A stretch of DNA of 64,000 nucleotides from Pelagibacteraceae bacterium AG-319-F18 (GCA_003283905.1 QBXA01000008.1:1-64000), one strand, 5' to 3'; positions 28,817 to 39,310 are shown, numbered from the stretch's first letter. A program made the numbers and translations. The notes: a model not told the origin generated them from the sequence alone.

Positions 28817-30230
28817 TATCTTTATTTTTATATAAAATCTGATTCTTTAATTTATTAATATTATCTACCATCTCTGGGTCTTTTTCTTTAATTTTTTCAA
28901 TAGTTTTTACAGAGTGTATAATAGTTGTATGATCTCTATTAGAAAATTCTCTTCCAATTTCCGGTAAAGACTTTGGTGTTAAAATTTTAGTTAAATATAT
29001 AGCAATCTGTCTGGGTCTAACCAAATATCTAGATCTTCTTGAAGAGAGCATTTCATTTTTACTTATTTTAAAGAATTTACAAACAGTTGTTTGGATCAAA
29101 TCTATCGTAACTTTATTTTCAGCTAAATTTAACAAATCTTTTAAAACAACCTTAGTTTCAGCTAAATTTGGAACTTTGTTGTATATTCTAGAAAATGAAA
29201 CTACTCTATTTATTGCTCCAAATAATTCTCTAACACTCGCTGAGATTTCAGTACTTATAAAATCTTGTATATCTTTTGATACATGAAGTTGATCTGCATA
29301 TAAACTACTTAGTTCTTCAGTTTTCTTTTCAACAATTTTTTTTCTAAGCTCAAGATCTGGTTTTTGAATATCAACAACTAAACCACCAGAAAATCTTGAT
29401 TTAATTCTATCTTGAATTCTTGATAATTTATTTGGTGCTCTATCAGCTGATACAATTATTTGTGAACCTTTGTCTAATAATGCATTGAATGTATGAAAGA
29501 ATTCTTCCTGCATTGCTTCTTTACCACTTATAAACTGAATATCGTCAATTAATAGAATATCTGTGTTTCTAAAGTACTCCTTAAACTTAACCATATCATT
29601 AGCTTTGATTGATTTTACAAACTGATACATAAAACGCTCAGCTGATATAAAAATTACTTTGTTATTTTTTTTAAGTTCAATTCCAATTGAATTTAATAAA
29701 TGGGTCTTACCCATTCCAACACCACCATAAATATAAAGCGGGTTATAATGAGATATGTTTTCTGAAACTTTTAATGATGCTTCATAAGCAAGCTTGTTGC
29801 TTGTGCCGGTTATAAAATTATCAAATCTTTTATTTGGATCAATTCGATTATATTGTAGATAAGAGTCTTTTATAAATGAAATATTTTCATTTCTATCAGG
29901 TATATTTTCACTAACATTTGTATTTTCAAAATTTTGATTTGTATTTTTGTCATCTATCTTAAATTCAATTCTAATAATATCTTTTTTATATAAACGGATA
30001 ATCTGTAAAATTTGATCTAAGTATCTTGATGTAATCCAGTCTTTAATAAATCTTGTTGGAACAGATAATAATAAATAGTTATTAAACTGGTCTACAAAAG
30101 TAATTTTTTTAAGCCAGCTCTCATAAATATCTAACCCTAATTTATTTTTCATTTCTGATTGAACTAATTTCCAATCAAAATTTTCTGACTGTAAACTTTT
30201 TAAATTATTAATATTTGTAGATTTATTCAT
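28806..30230 (-). CDS. dnaA: Chromosomal replication initiator DnaA
   Basis: 474 aa; YIYGGVGMGKTHLLNSIG, LLIDDIQFI, SNRDHTTIIHSVKTIE. Confidence 0.97.
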   Translation of the reverse strand: MNKSTNINNLKSLQSENFDWKLVQSEMKNKLGLDIYESWLKKITFVDQFNNYLLLSVPTRFIKDWITSRYLDQILQIIRLYKKDIIRIEFKIDDKNTNQNFENTNVSENIPDRNENISFIKDSYLQYNRIDPNKRFDNFITGTSNKLAYEASLKVSENISHYNPLYIYGGVGMGKTHLLNSIGIELKKNNKVIFISAERFMYQFVKSIKANDMVKFKEYFRNTDILLIDDIQFISGKEAMQEEFFHTFNALLDKGSQIIVSADRAPNKLSRIQDRIKSRFSGGLVVDIQKPDLELRKKIVEKKTEELSSLYADQLHVSKDIQDFISTEISASVRELFGAINRVVSFSRIYNKVPNLAETKVVLKDLLNLAENKVTIDLIQTTVCKFFKISKNEMLSSRRSRYLVRPRQIAIYLTKILTPKSLPEIGREFSNRDHTTIIHSVKTIEKIKEKDPEMVDNINKLKNQILYKNKDNEI

Positions 30231-30529
30231 AACAAGTAGGAAAATCTCAGTTAGAACGAAATAAAAAAATTTGCAACTACTTAATATTTTTTTTTTAAAA
30301 AAAATAAAATCTATGATTGTAGATTTAATTTTAAAATCAAAAAAAAATTTGTTTTATTTTTTATTTTAAAACTTTATTTTGAATCAAACACAGATTGAAT
30401 CGTTTGTAGATTGAATTAAAAAATAATTTTTATTTACCAAATCTAGATGTAGTAAGTTATCAAAAAATTTTTAATATATGATGTGAATACTAGAGGTTGT
30501 TTATTGACAATCATACAAAGTGTATAAAT
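30231..30529. promoter_or_regulatory. AT-rich noncoding region upstream of dnaA; possible origin or dnaA promoter
   Basis: About 300 bp without plausible ORFs between dnaA and rpsT; TTGTAGATT at 30317 and 30404, AGATTGAAT at 30392 and 30408. Confidence 0.35.
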
Positions 30530-30790
30530 TTAAATTGCAGAAATCTTTTTTGAGATCCTAGAAACATTTCTTGAAGCATTTTGCTTCTTAATAATGCCAG
30601 TTTTTGCAATCTTCATCAGTTCTGAATTCAATTTTGACAAGAATTTAATAGCTTCGTCTTTTTTTTTATCATCAATTAAAAGATTCATTTTTTTTAGAGC
30701 ATTTCTATATCTACTCTTTCTAGCCTTATTAACTACTGTTTGCTTAGAAATTCTTCTAATTCTTTTAATTGCTGATTTTGTGTTTGCCAT
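30530..30790 (-). CDS. rpsT: 30S ribosomal protein S20 (start moved from 30853 to 30790)
   Basis: MANTKSAIKRIRRISKQTVVNKARKSRYR. Confidence 0.94.
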   Translation of the reverse strand: MANTKSAIKRIRRISKQTVVNKARKSRYRNALKKMNLLIDDKKKDEAIKFLSKLNSELMKIAKTGIIKKQNASRNVSRISKKISAI

Positions 30791-30840
30791 ATCCGCAGGG
30801 GTATAACTTGAGAATTTATGGTGGTCAATAAAATAATTAT

Positions 30841-31704
30841 CTATTTTTGACAAGAATCACAAAAAAAAGTTGACCTATTAGAGGTTATTTTTTTTTTTAT
30901 GAAATCAGAACATCCTTTATTTTTACACAGCTCTCCTTCTTGCTGATAAACTTTAAATTCATTTTGAAACCCACCTTTTAATCCTGATGTATCTTTAAAA
31001 TCTCTTATACTTGATCCACCCTTGCTAATGGCTTTAAGAAGAATTTTTCTACTATTAATTATAATTTTTTGACATTCTTTTTTACTTAATAATTTTACTT
31101 TTTTAAAAGGATTGACTTTACTCAAATATAAAATCTCACTAGCATAAATATTTCCAATTCCTGAAACTAATTTTTGATCAAGTAAAAAATTTTTTATGTC
31201 CTTATTCTTATTTTTAAAAAAATTATAAACATAATCTAAATTAAAATTCTTATCAAAAGGTTCAGGGCCTAAATGGTTAAATCTTTTAATTAAATCTGTA
31301 TTATTTTTAATAAGCTGAAAAAAACCAAATCTTCTTGGATCATTATAAATAATCTTAAAATTTTCAAAAACTAATTCCACATGATTGTGTTTTTTTGGTA
31401 AAAAAGGTGAGTTATAAAAACTAGTATTTGTGTATTTATTAACTGATTTATTTTTAACCACATGTAATGTTCCAGACATACCAAGATGGATTAAGCAGTA
31501 ATTTTCCTCTGGCAAATAAATAATTAGGTATTTCGAAAATCTTCCTACTTTAATTATTTTTTTATTTAGAAAATAAGTAATAAAGTTAGATGGAATTTTT
31601 AGTCTTAAATTTCTATTTCTTATTATTACTTTTTTTACCTTTTTTTGTTTAATCTTTTTATTAAGAGATTGTCTTACAATTTCTACTTCTGGTAATTCTG
31701 GCAT
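30841..31704 (-). CDS. mutM: Formamidopyrimidine-DNA glycosylase
   Basis: MPELPEVEIVRQSL; QKLVSGIGNIYASEIL; C-terminal zinc finger CKNKGC...FFCDSCQK. Confidence 0.96.
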   Translation of the reverse strand: MPELPEVEIVRQSLNKKIKQKKVKKVIIRNRNLRLKIPSNFITYFLNKKIIKVGRFSKYLIIYLPEENYCLIHLGMSGTLHVVKNKSVNKYTNTSFYNSPFLPKKHNHVELVFENFKIIYNDPRRFGFFQLIKNNTDLIKRFNHLGPEPFDKNFNLDYVYNFFKNKNKDIKNFLLDQKLVSGIGNIYASEILYLSKVNPFKKVKLLSKKECQKIIINSRKILLKAISKGGSSIRDFKDTSGLKGGFQNEFKVYQQEGELCKNKGCSDFIKKKITSNRSTFFCDSCQK

Positions 31705-31735
31705 TTCACACTATATTGATTATATATTTTTTTTT

Positions 31736-32440
31736 ATGCAACAATATCTTCAAAATAAAAAAGGGCTTGTAAAGGGTGTATTCGATCAAGTCTACAGTAA
31801 ATATGACTTTATGAATGATTTTATGTCACTTGGTGTTCATAGGTTTTGGAAAAAAAGTCTAATAAATATGATGAGCCCGTCTTTGGGTAAAAATTTAATT
31901 GATGTAGCTTGTGGAACTGGTGACATAGGTAAACTCTATTTAGACAGTACTGATAAAAATAGTAAAATTACCTGTGTTGATCCCAACAAAGGAATGGTAA
32001 GCCAAGGTAAACAAAAACTCTCTAATTATAAAAATATTAACTGGGTAATTTCTACCGCAGAAAAACTACCCTTTGAAGACAATAAATTTGATTTTTATAC
32101 TATTAGTTTTGGACTAAGGAACACAAAAAATCTAAACAAAGCTCTTTCTGAGGCGTATAGAGTTTTAAAGCCAGGTGGAAGATACTTGTGCTTAGAATTT
32201 TCAAAAATACAGAACTCAAATCTTGATTTTATTTATAAAAATTATTCAAAATTAATTCCAATCATTGGCCAATTTGTTGTTGGTGAAAAAGAGCCATATG
32301 AATACCTAGTTAAAAGTATAGAGCAATTTATTAACCAGGAAGAATTAATTGAATTGATGAAAAATAATAATTTTCAAAAATGTTATTACAGAAATTTTTC
32401 TGGGGGAATTGTGTCAATCCACAGTGGATGGAAATATTAA
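31736..32440 (+). CDS. ubiE: Ubiquinone/menaquinone methyltransferase
   Basis: 234 aa; VFDQVYSKYDFMNDFMSLGVHRFWKK, DVACGTGDIGKL, ISFGLRNTKN. Confidence 0.96.
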   Translation: MQQYLQNKKGLVKGVFDQVYSKYDFMNDFMSLGVHRFWKKSLINMMSPSLGKNLIDVACGTGDIGKLYLDSTDKNSKITCVDPNKGMVSQGKQKLSNYKNINWVISTAEKLPFEDNKFDFYTISFGLRNTKNLNKALSEAYRVLKPGGRYLCLEFSKIQNSNLDFIYKNYSKLIPIIGQFVVGEKEPYEYLVKSIEQFINQEELIELMKNNNFQKCYYRNFSGGIVSIHSGWKY

Positions 32441-34008
32441 TGATCAAAAAACTTATAACTTTATTTAAGTTAGGAAGAAAAATTGCTAAATCTGATATTT
32501 TGAGTATCGCCTCAAAATTTAAAAAACCACCTTTAGCAATAACAATATTATTTCAATTACTTTCAATTTCATTTTCTAAAAATAATCACCAAAACCTGAA
32601 TATAAATGAAGGGGAAAGATTATCAAATTCTCTAGAGTCTATGGGCACCACATTTATAAAGCTTGGACAATTTTTAGCAACAAGACCTGATATTATCGGT
32701 GAAGAACTATCAGCTAAACTTGAAAATTTGCAAGATCGTCTTCCACCTTTTTCTATTAACCAGGCACAAGAAATAATTAAAAAAGACCTTGGTGAAGAAA
32801 CCTATAATTCAATAATCGACTTAAGTGAACCTGTTGCAGCTGCATCAATAGCCCAAGTACACAAAGCTAAAATTAATGACAATGGAACAATCAAAGATAT
32901 AGCAATAAAGATTTTAAGGCCAGATATTAAAAAAATATTTAATGAAGAAATTGATGCAATAATGTTGTTTGCTTTCATTATAGAGTCATTTGTAAAAAAA
33001 ACAAAAAGATTAAAACTTGTTGAAGTTGTATTTTTATTAAAAGAGATAACAAATCTTGAAATGGATTTAAGATTTGAAGCAGCTGCAGCCAATGAATATG
33101 CAGAAAATACTAAAAATGATGCTGGATTTAAAGTTCCTCAAATTTATTGGAATTTTACTAGTGAAAATGTCATGACACTAGATTGGATTGATGGTGTATC
33201 AATAAGAGAGACAGAAGAATTAAAAAATAGAAATTTAGATACAAATAAAATAGCAGAGGACATTATTCAACACTTTCTGAGACACGCTGTAAGAGATGGT
33301 TTTTTTCATGCAGACATGCATCAAGGAAATATTTTCGTTGATAATAGTGGTCAAATAGCTCCTATAGATTTCGGTATTATGGGTAGATTAGACAAAGTTA
33401 GTAAGAGATTTTTAGCTGAAATTTTATATGGGTTTATTCAAAGAGATTACAGAAAAGTTGCGGAAGTACATTTGGTGGCTGGATTAGTTCCAAATAATGT
33501 TCCGATTGATGATTTAGCTCAAGCTTTGAGATCAATAGGTGAGCCTATATTTGGTCAAGCAGTTAAGGATATATCTGGTGGTAAGTTGCTAAAACAATTA
33601 TTCGATGTAACCGAAAAATTTAATATGCAAACTCAACCTCAATTATTAATGTTACAAAAAACTATGGTTGTAGTTGAGGGTGTTGCAAGAAAATTAAATC
33701 CAGATACAAATATTTGGAAAACATCTAAACCGGTACTTGAGAATTGGTTAAGAGAAACAAAAGATCCAATAAATACAATTACAGATACTTTAAACAATAC
33801 ATCAGAAGTTATTAAAAGATTGCCAGAATTTCCTGAGATTATGGATAAAGCCAATCAAGCTTTAACATTTTTAGCCAGCGGTCAAATCCCACAAAACTCA
33901 AATTCTTATACAGCCTTAAATAATAAAAAATCTGAAATGACTGCTTTTAGAAACCAATCTATTATTGGTTTATTAGTTCTTGTAATTATAGGGTTATTGG
34001 TATTTTAA
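32440..34008 (+). CDS. ubiB: Ubiquinone biosynthesis kinase-like protein (ORF track starts at 32380)
   Basis: MIKKLITLFKLG...; GTTFIKLGQFLATRPDIIG, AAASIAQVHKA, HADMHQGNIF. Confidence 0.94.
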   Translation: MIKKLITLFKLGRKIAKSDILSIASKFKKPPLAITILFQLLSISFSKNNHQNLNINEGERLSNSLESMGTTFIKLGQFLATRPDIIGEELSAKLENLQDRLPPFSINQAQEIIKKDLGEETYNSIIDLSEPVAAASIAQVHKAKINDNGTIKDIAIKILRPDIKKIFNEEIDAIMLFAFIIESFVKKTKRLKLVEVVFLLKEITNLEMDLRFEAAAANEYAENTKNDAGFKVPQIYWNFTSENVMTLDWIDGVSIRETEELKNRNLDTNKIAEDIIQHFLRHAVRDGFFHADMHQGNIFVDNSGQIAPIDFGIMGRLDKVSKRFLAEILYGFIQRDYRKVAEVHLVAGLVPNNVPIDDLAQALRSIGEPIFGQAVKDISGGKLLKQLFDVTEKFNMQTQPQLLMLQKTMVVVEGVARKLNPDTNIWKTSKPVLENWLRETKDPINTITDTLNNTSEVIKRLPEFPEIMDKANQALTFLASGQIPQNSNSYTALNNKKSEMTAFRNQSIIGLLVLVIIGLLVF

Positions 34009-34016
34009 TTCGGCAA

Positions 34017-35216
34017 ATGAAAAATCTGATAGACAAAAAAATTCTCTATATAATTTGTGGTGGAATTTCTTCTTATAAAAGTCTTGAAACAATTAGACTT
34101 TTCAAAAAAAATGGAGCTCAAATAAAAACAATTTTAACCAATAGTGCTAAAGAATTTATAACACCTCTTTCAGTTGCATCACTTTCACAAGGTAAAGTTT
34201 ACAGCGATCTATTCAATGTAGAAAATGAAACAAAAATGGATCATATTGCTTTATCAAGGTGGGCGGATGTGATTTTAATTGCACCAGCTACAGCAAACAC
34301 TATTTCTAAATTAGCTCAAGGAACTACTGACGATTTAGCTTCAACTGTAGTGCTTGCATCAAATAAAGAAATTTATTTAGCACCAGCAATGAATGTTAGA
34401 ATGTGGGAACATCAATCAACAAAACAAAACTTAAAAAAACTAATTAATTATGGTTATAAACTTATCGGTCCAGAAATTGGTGAAATGGCATGTGGAGAAT
34501 ATGGTGAAGGAAAAATGTCTGAGCCTGATAAAATTTCTAATGAAATAAATAATTATTTCTTAAATCTTAAAAAAAATAAAAAATTAAAAGCACTAGTTAC
34601 AGCTGGTCCAACAAATGAATACATTGATCCTATCAGATTTATTACAAATAAGTCTAGTGGTAAACAGGGTTATGAAATTGCTAAATCCTTATCTAAAAAA
34701 GGTTTTGATACAACTCTAATTTCTGGACCAACGAATTTAAAAATTGATAATGAAGTTAAAATCATTGAAGTTGAAACAGCAGATGAAATGTTATTAGAAA
34801 CTCAAAAAAACTTACCTACCAATGTAGCAATTTTTTCTGCAGCAGTAGCTGATTTTAAGATTATTAAAAAATTTAAAAATAAAATTAAAAAACAAGAATC
34901 GCTAAATTTAAATTTAGAGAAGAATGTAGATATATTAAGTTATGTTTCGAACCATAATTCAATGAGACCCGAACTTGTTATAGGATTTGCAGCTGAAACA
35001 GACAATGTTGAAAATAATGCTGAAATAAAATTAAATAATAAAAATTGTGATTGGATCATTGCAAACGATGTATCCAATAAAAAAATTGGCTTTAGCTCTG
35101 ATTTTAATGAAGTAACAATACACTATAGCGATAAAAAAAAAGAAAGACTTTCTTATAAGAAAAAATCTGAAATATCTGATGAAATAGTTGATAGAATTCT
35201 TAATCAATTAAATTAA
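34017..35216 (+). CDS. coaBC: Bifunctional phosphopantothenoylcysteine decarboxylase/synthetase
   Basis: 399 aa; CGGISSYKSLETIR, APAMNVRMWEH, TAGPTNEYIDPIRFITNKSSGKQGYEIA. Confidence 0.95.
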   Translation: MKNLIDKKILYIICGGISSYKSLETIRLFKKNGAQIKTILTNSAKEFITPLSVASLSQGKVYSDLFNVENETKMDHIALSRWADVILIAPATANTISKLAQGTTDDLASTVVLASNKEIYLAPAMNVRMWEHQSTKQNLKKLINYGYKLIGPEIGEMACGEYGEGKMSEPDKISNEINNYFLNLKKNKKLKALVTAGPTNEYIDPIRFITNKSSGKQGYEIAKSLSKKGFDTTLISGPTNLKIDNEVKIIEVETADEMLLETQKNLPTNVAIFSAAVADFKIIKKFKNKIKKQESLNLNLEKNVDILSYVSNHNSMRPELVIGFAAETDNVENNAEIKLNNKNCDWIIANDVSNKKIGFSSDFNEVTIHYSDKKKERLSYKKKSEISDEIVDRILNQLN

Positions 35217-35653
35217 TGACAAAAGTTCTTATAAAAAAACTAGACTCATCTGTTGAGTTGCCTGCATATAAAACTAACGGAGCCTCTGGTATGGATTTGA
35301 TGGCTTTTATAAATGAGCCAATAACATTAAAACCACAAAATTCCTGTTTGGTTCCAACTGGTATTTCTGTTGCATTTCCTAATGAATTTGAAATTCAAAT
35401 TAGACCAAGATCTGGTTTAGCTGCTAAAAACAATATTAGTGTTTTAAATACTCCAGGAACAATAGACAGCGATTATAGAGGTGAGATTAAAGTTATTCTT
35501 TATAATCATGGTAATACTGATTTTTTAATAAATAATAAGGATCGAATAGCTCAAATGATTTTAACTCCTGTTATTAAAATAAATTTGGAAGAAACAGATA
35601 CTTTGCCTGAAACAGTTAGAGGAGAAGGTGGATTTGGCTCAAGTGGAAAATGA
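35216..35653 (+). CDS. dut: dUTP diphosphatase
   Basis: 145 aa; NGASGMDLMA, RPRSGLAAKN, PGTIDSDYRGE, GEGGFGSSGK. Confidence 0.96.
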   Translation: MTKVLIKKLDSSVELPAYKTNGASGMDLMAFINEPITLKPQNSCLVPTGISVAFPNEFEIQIRPRSGLAAKNNISVLNTPGTIDSDYRGEIKVILYNHGNTDFLINNKDRIAQMILTPVIKINLEETDTLPETVRGEGGFGSSGK

Positions 35654-36405
35654 GTTTAAAATTAAGTAAAAATCAACTCGAGAAATATTCAAGACAAATT
35701 ATTTTAAAGAATATTGGTGTTTTAGGCCAAAAAAAAATTTTAAATTCAAGAGTATTGATAATTGGTATGGGGGGATTGGGTTGCCCTGTGGCTGAATTTT
35801 TAACCAGATCAGGCGTTGGATCTTTAGGAATTGCAGATCATGATTTAATTAGTCTTTCAAATATTCATCGTCAAACTTTGTATAACGAAAAAGATTTAGG
35901 AAAATCAAAAGTTAAAGTAGCCAAAAAAAAATTAGCTAATATTAATTCTAAAACTAAAATTAATATCTATAATTTTAAGTTAGATAAAAGAAAATTTATA
36001 AAGATTATTAAAAATTATGATTATATTGTTGATGGTACAGATAATTTTGAAACAAAATTTTTAATTAACGATATAAGTTTAAAGTATAAAAAATTTCTAG
36101 TAACTGGGGCTATAAGTAAATTTGATGGCCATATATTTACTTTTGATTTTAATAATAAAAAAAATCCTTGTTTAAGATGTTTTTATCAAGAAGAAACTGT
36201 TTCTGACGACATATTAAACTGTGAATATGAAGGAATACTTGGCACTATAACTGGAATTATTGGTACTATGCAAGCTAACGAAATTTTAAAAAAAATTTTA
36301 AATGCTGGAAAAGATTTAAATGGATATATTTTAATTCTAGATTTGTTAAATTTAAACTTTAGAAAAGTAAAATTCAATAAAAGAAAAAAATGCAAATGTA
36401 ATTAA
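35650..36405 (+). CDS. ThiF/MoeB family adenylyltransferase
   Basis: 251 aa; YSRQIILKNIGVLGQKKI, GMGGLGCPVAEFLTRSGVG, DGTDNFETKFLIND. Confidence 0.9.
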   Translation: MSLKLSKNQLEKYSRQIILKNIGVLGQKKILNSRVLIIGMGGLGCPVAEFLTRSGVGSLGIADHDLISLSNIHRQTLYNEKDLGKSKVKVAKKKLANINSKTKINIYNFKLDKRKFIKIIKNYDYIVDGTDNFETKFLINDISLKYKKFLVTGAISKFDGHIFTFDFNNKKNPCLRCFYQEETVSDDILNCEYEGILGTITGIIGTMQANEILKKILNAGKDLNGYILILDLLNLNFRKVKFNKRKKCKCN

Positions 36406-36848
36406 TGTATAAAATTATTTACACACTATTTTGTTTAACAATTTTCATTTCAACTTCTATCGCTGAAGAAACTTTTGTTTCATTAAAAAAAAGCAAGGTA
36501 AATGTTCGTTATGGACCTAGTTTTGACTCAGATATAAAATATGTTTACAAAAAAATTAACCTTCCCTTGAAACAAATAGATAAAAAAGAAAATTTTAGAA
36601 GAATAATTGATTTAAAAAACAACAGTGGCTGGATACACATTTCACAATTAAAAAAAAATAATTCTGTTATTGCGATTCAAAATAAAGTTTTATTTAAAAA
36701 GCCATCTTCTTTTGCAAAACCTATAGCTCGGATAGAAAAGGGCAGACTATTAATTGTTGATAAGTGTCAGGAAAAGTGGTGCAGAATCAAATCTGGTGAT
36801 TATGAGGGATGGATTAAAACTGATGATATATGGGGCTTAATTAAGTAA
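36405..36848 (+). CDS. SH3-domain secreted protein
   Basis: 147 aa; signal peptide, KSKVNVRYGPSFDSDIKYVYKK and GWIKTDDIWG. Confidence 0.8.
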   Translation: MYKIIYTLFCLTIFISTSIAEETFVSLKKSKVNVRYGPSFDSDIKYVYKKINLPLKQIDKKENFRRIIDLKNNSGWIHISQLKKNNSVIAIQNKVLFKKPSSFAKPIARIEKGRLLIVDKCQEKWCRIKSGDYEGWIKTDDIWGLIK

Positions 36849-37434
36849 AATCAGCTGATAAAGAACTTAAATTTGCTGAACTTAGTTTTGTCATATGAGA
36901 ATATTCTTTGTGATCTATCCCAATTTCAACTTCAACACCTTTTGATTTGAACTTTTGGATTTGTTCATCATTAAACTTAAAGTGAATGAATTGAACTGAA
37001 GAGGCTTTACCCTCTGCAGAAGTCCTATCAACATCCTCTTCTGGAATTGCTTTAATTGACTCACCATCTATTTTAATAAAAACTTTTTCTTCAATTCCTC
37101 CAACTTTACTTAAGAATGCTGCTCTTGAAACTGGGTTATCAATTTCAAACATAAGTGTAGCTGTAAGTTCTTTTCCATTGGGTATTAGAGGGTTATAAGC
37201 TGTCAATTCATCTTTTAATTGTTCATCACCACCTTTTTCAATGTAAAGCATCTCTTGAACCTGTGCTAACATTGTTTCATAACTTTCAAAATAAAAAGTA
37301 GCATATGGCCCAAGCGCTATTCTTCTATCTTTTTTAAAGTTAACAATACTTTTTCTAAGCTCTTTTCTATTTTTTGTGTAGACATCTAAAGGCATGATAT
37401 CTTCTTTTTTAATTTCTCTTTGTTCTCTTGGCAT
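36841..37434 (-). CDS. DUF3501-like family protein
   Basis: 197 aa; IMPLDVYTKNRKELRKSIVNFKKDRRIALGPYATFYFES; directly after the FeS/CCG-domain protein. Confidence 0.75.
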   Translation of the reverse strand: MPREQREIKKEDIMPLDVYTKNRKELRKSIVNFKKDRRIALGPYATFYFESYETMLAQVQEMLYIEKGGDEQLKDELTAYNPLIPNGKELTATLMFEIDNPVSRAAFLSKVGGIEEKVFIKIDGESIKAIPEEDVDRTSAEGKASSVQFIHFKFNDEQIQKFKSKGVEVEIGIDHKEYSHMTKLSSANLSSLSADFT

Positions 37435-37436
37435 GA

Positions 37437-38768
37437 TTATAACCTATAACTTTTTGCCATTAATTCGATAGGATGTAACGCCTCATCATTAGAAATATTT
37501 GTATCGACCTCTAATTGTTTCAAGTGTTTACCCGCAAGCGGACAATCTGAAGCCATATATTTATTGTTCTTATTTTTAATTTGTCTAGCGGTCGGTCTTC
37601 CAACTTTATTCGCTAAATCGTGAGTGTCTTTCATCACACCAAAGGTGCCACCGTGACCAGCACATCTTTCAACAACATCTAACTTAACTTTTGGTATAAG
37701 TTTCAGCATGTCTCTTGATTTAATACCCATATTTTGAGCTCGTGCATGACATGCATTATGAACTGTTACACCACCATCTATTTCTTGCAATCCTTCAGCT
37801 AAACCTTCGTTATTTGCTATATCAACAACATACTCATCAATATCCATAACGTTTGATGATAATCTTTTTATATTTTCATCCTTAGGCAACAAAAGAGGCC
37901 ACTCAAATTTTAACATTAAACCACAACTAGCTGTTAAAGTTATTACTTTATAACCTTTATCTACCCATTCTAATAAATCTTCAGACACTTTCTTTGCTTG
38001 TTCAACCACTTTAGGGAGATCTGCTTGTTCTAAAAAAGGCATACCACAACATCCCGAGTAAGCTTCTTGAACTTCAACTCCATTCTTCTTTAAAACTTTT
38101 AAAGTAGCAACTCCTGTATTTTTTTTATTAAAATTCACAAAACATGTTGTATAGATTACAACTTTTCTATCATTATTTTGAGTTTCAAAACTTATTTTAT
38201 TTTTATTTTTTTTAAAAAAGTTTGAAAACGTTTCTGAATTATATTTTGGTAACTGAACTCTTTTATCAATTCCGGCAACTATTTCTAAAATTTTTCTTAA
38301 AAATTTGTTTTTAACGTTAGATACCCAGTTAACTAATCTTGAAAACATGACACCAATTTTCGCATTTCTATCTATTTGAGCTAATTGTTTTGGTACACCT
38401 TGCAAATTTCCTAATTTTTTTTGAGCCGTTCTATATCTCAACATTAAGTGAGGAAAATCTAAATCAAAATCATGGGGAGGTACATAGGGGCATTTGGTCA
38501 TAAAACACATATCACATAATGTACACGCATCTACAACTAGCTCGAATTGTTCACTTTTTAAACTTTCAACATCTTCATTTTCAGACTCATCAATCATGTC
38601 AAATAATTTTGGAAATGAGTTGCATAAATTAAAACATCTTCTACAACCATGGCAAATATCAAATACTCTTCTCATTTCAGTATCTAATTTTTCAAGATTT
38701 AAAAAATCAGGATGCTCAAAATCTATTGGATGTCGAATAGGTGCGTCTAAACTACCTTCTTTGCTCAT
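37437..38768 (-). CDS. FeS oxidoreductase with CCG domains (heterodisulfide-reductase/GlpC-like)
   Basis: 443 aa; CHGCRRCFNLCNSFP, CTLCDMCFMTKCPYVPP, SGCCGMP, ERCAGHGGTFG. Confidence 0.87.
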   Translation of the reverse strand: MSKEGSLDAPIRHPIDFEHPDFLNLEKLDTEMRRVFDICHGCRRCFNLCNSFPKLFDMIDESENEDVESLKSEQFELVVDACTLCDMCFMTKCPYVPPHDFDLDFPHLMLRYRTAQKKLGNLQGVPKQLAQIDRNAKIGVMFSRLVNWVSNVKNKFLRKILEIVAGIDKRVQLPKYNSETFSNFFKKNKNKISFETQNNDRKVVIYTTCFVNFNKKNTGVATLKVLKKNGVEVQEAYSGCCGMPFLEQADLPKVVEQAKKVSEDLLEWVDKGYKVITLTASCGLMLKFEWPLLLPKDENIKRLSSNVMDIDEYVVDIANNEGLAEGLQEIDGGVTVHNACHARAQNMGIKSRDMLKLIPKVKLDVVERCAGHGGTFGVMKDTHDLANKVGRPTARQIKNKNNKYMASDCPLAGKHLKQLEVDTNISNDEALHPIELMAKSYRL

Positions 38769-38796
38769 AGTTTTAATTGAAATTTTATTAGATATT

Positions 38797-38820
38797 TAGT
38801 GGGCAAATTAATGCCCACTA
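38797..38820. promoter_or_regulatory. Intra-operonic perfect hairpin between rubrerythrin and FeS protein genes
   Basis: TAGTGGGCA-AATTAA-TGCCCACTA, 9-bp perfect stem; no U-tract after it in the operon direction. Confidence 0.7.
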
Positions 38821-38830
38821 AAAAAATTTA

Positions 38831-39247
38831 TTAACCAATAGACTCTAAAGTTTTTTGGAATTTACCAGCGTGAGATTTTTCAGCTTTCGCTAAAGTTTCA
38901 AACCAATCAGCAATTTCATCAAAACCTTCTTCTCTGGCTGTCTTTGCCATACCAGGATACATGTCAGTGTATTCATGTGTTTCACCTTGTACTGCTGATG
39001 CTAAATTAGCTTTAGTTTCACCAATCGGTAAACCAGTAGCTGGATCACCTACTTCTTCTAAATACTCTAGGTGACCATGAGCGTGACCTGTTTCACCTTC
39101 TGCTGTTGATCTAAATACTGATGCAACATCATTGTACCCTTCGATGTCTGCTTTTTGAGCAAAATAAAGATATCTTCTATTTGCTTGGCTCTCACCAGCA
39201 AATGCTGCTTCTAGATTTTCTTTAGTTTTTGATCCTTTTAATGGCAT
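38831..39247 (-). CDS. Rubrerythrin-like ferritin family protein
   Basis: 138 aa; NLEAAFAGESQANRRYLYFAQKAD, EGETGHAHGH, ETLAKAEKSHAGKF. Confidence 0.93.
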   Translation of the reverse strand: MPLKGSKTKENLEAAFAGESQANRRYLYFAQKADIEGYNDVASVFRSTAEGETGHAHGHLEYLEEVGDPATGLPIGETKANLASAVQGETHEYTDMYPGMAKTAREEGFDEIADWFETLAKAEKSHAGKFQKTLESIG

Positions 39248-39310
39248 TGTATATTCTCCTTAATTTAATGATCTCTAACCATATAATGGTTATGTTCTTA
39301 CTGTCAATAG

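Noticed and set aside
30841-30853. Longer rpsT ORF starting at 30853
   Set aside because: The extra N-terminus has no S20 similarity; MANTKSAIKR at 30790 is the natural start.
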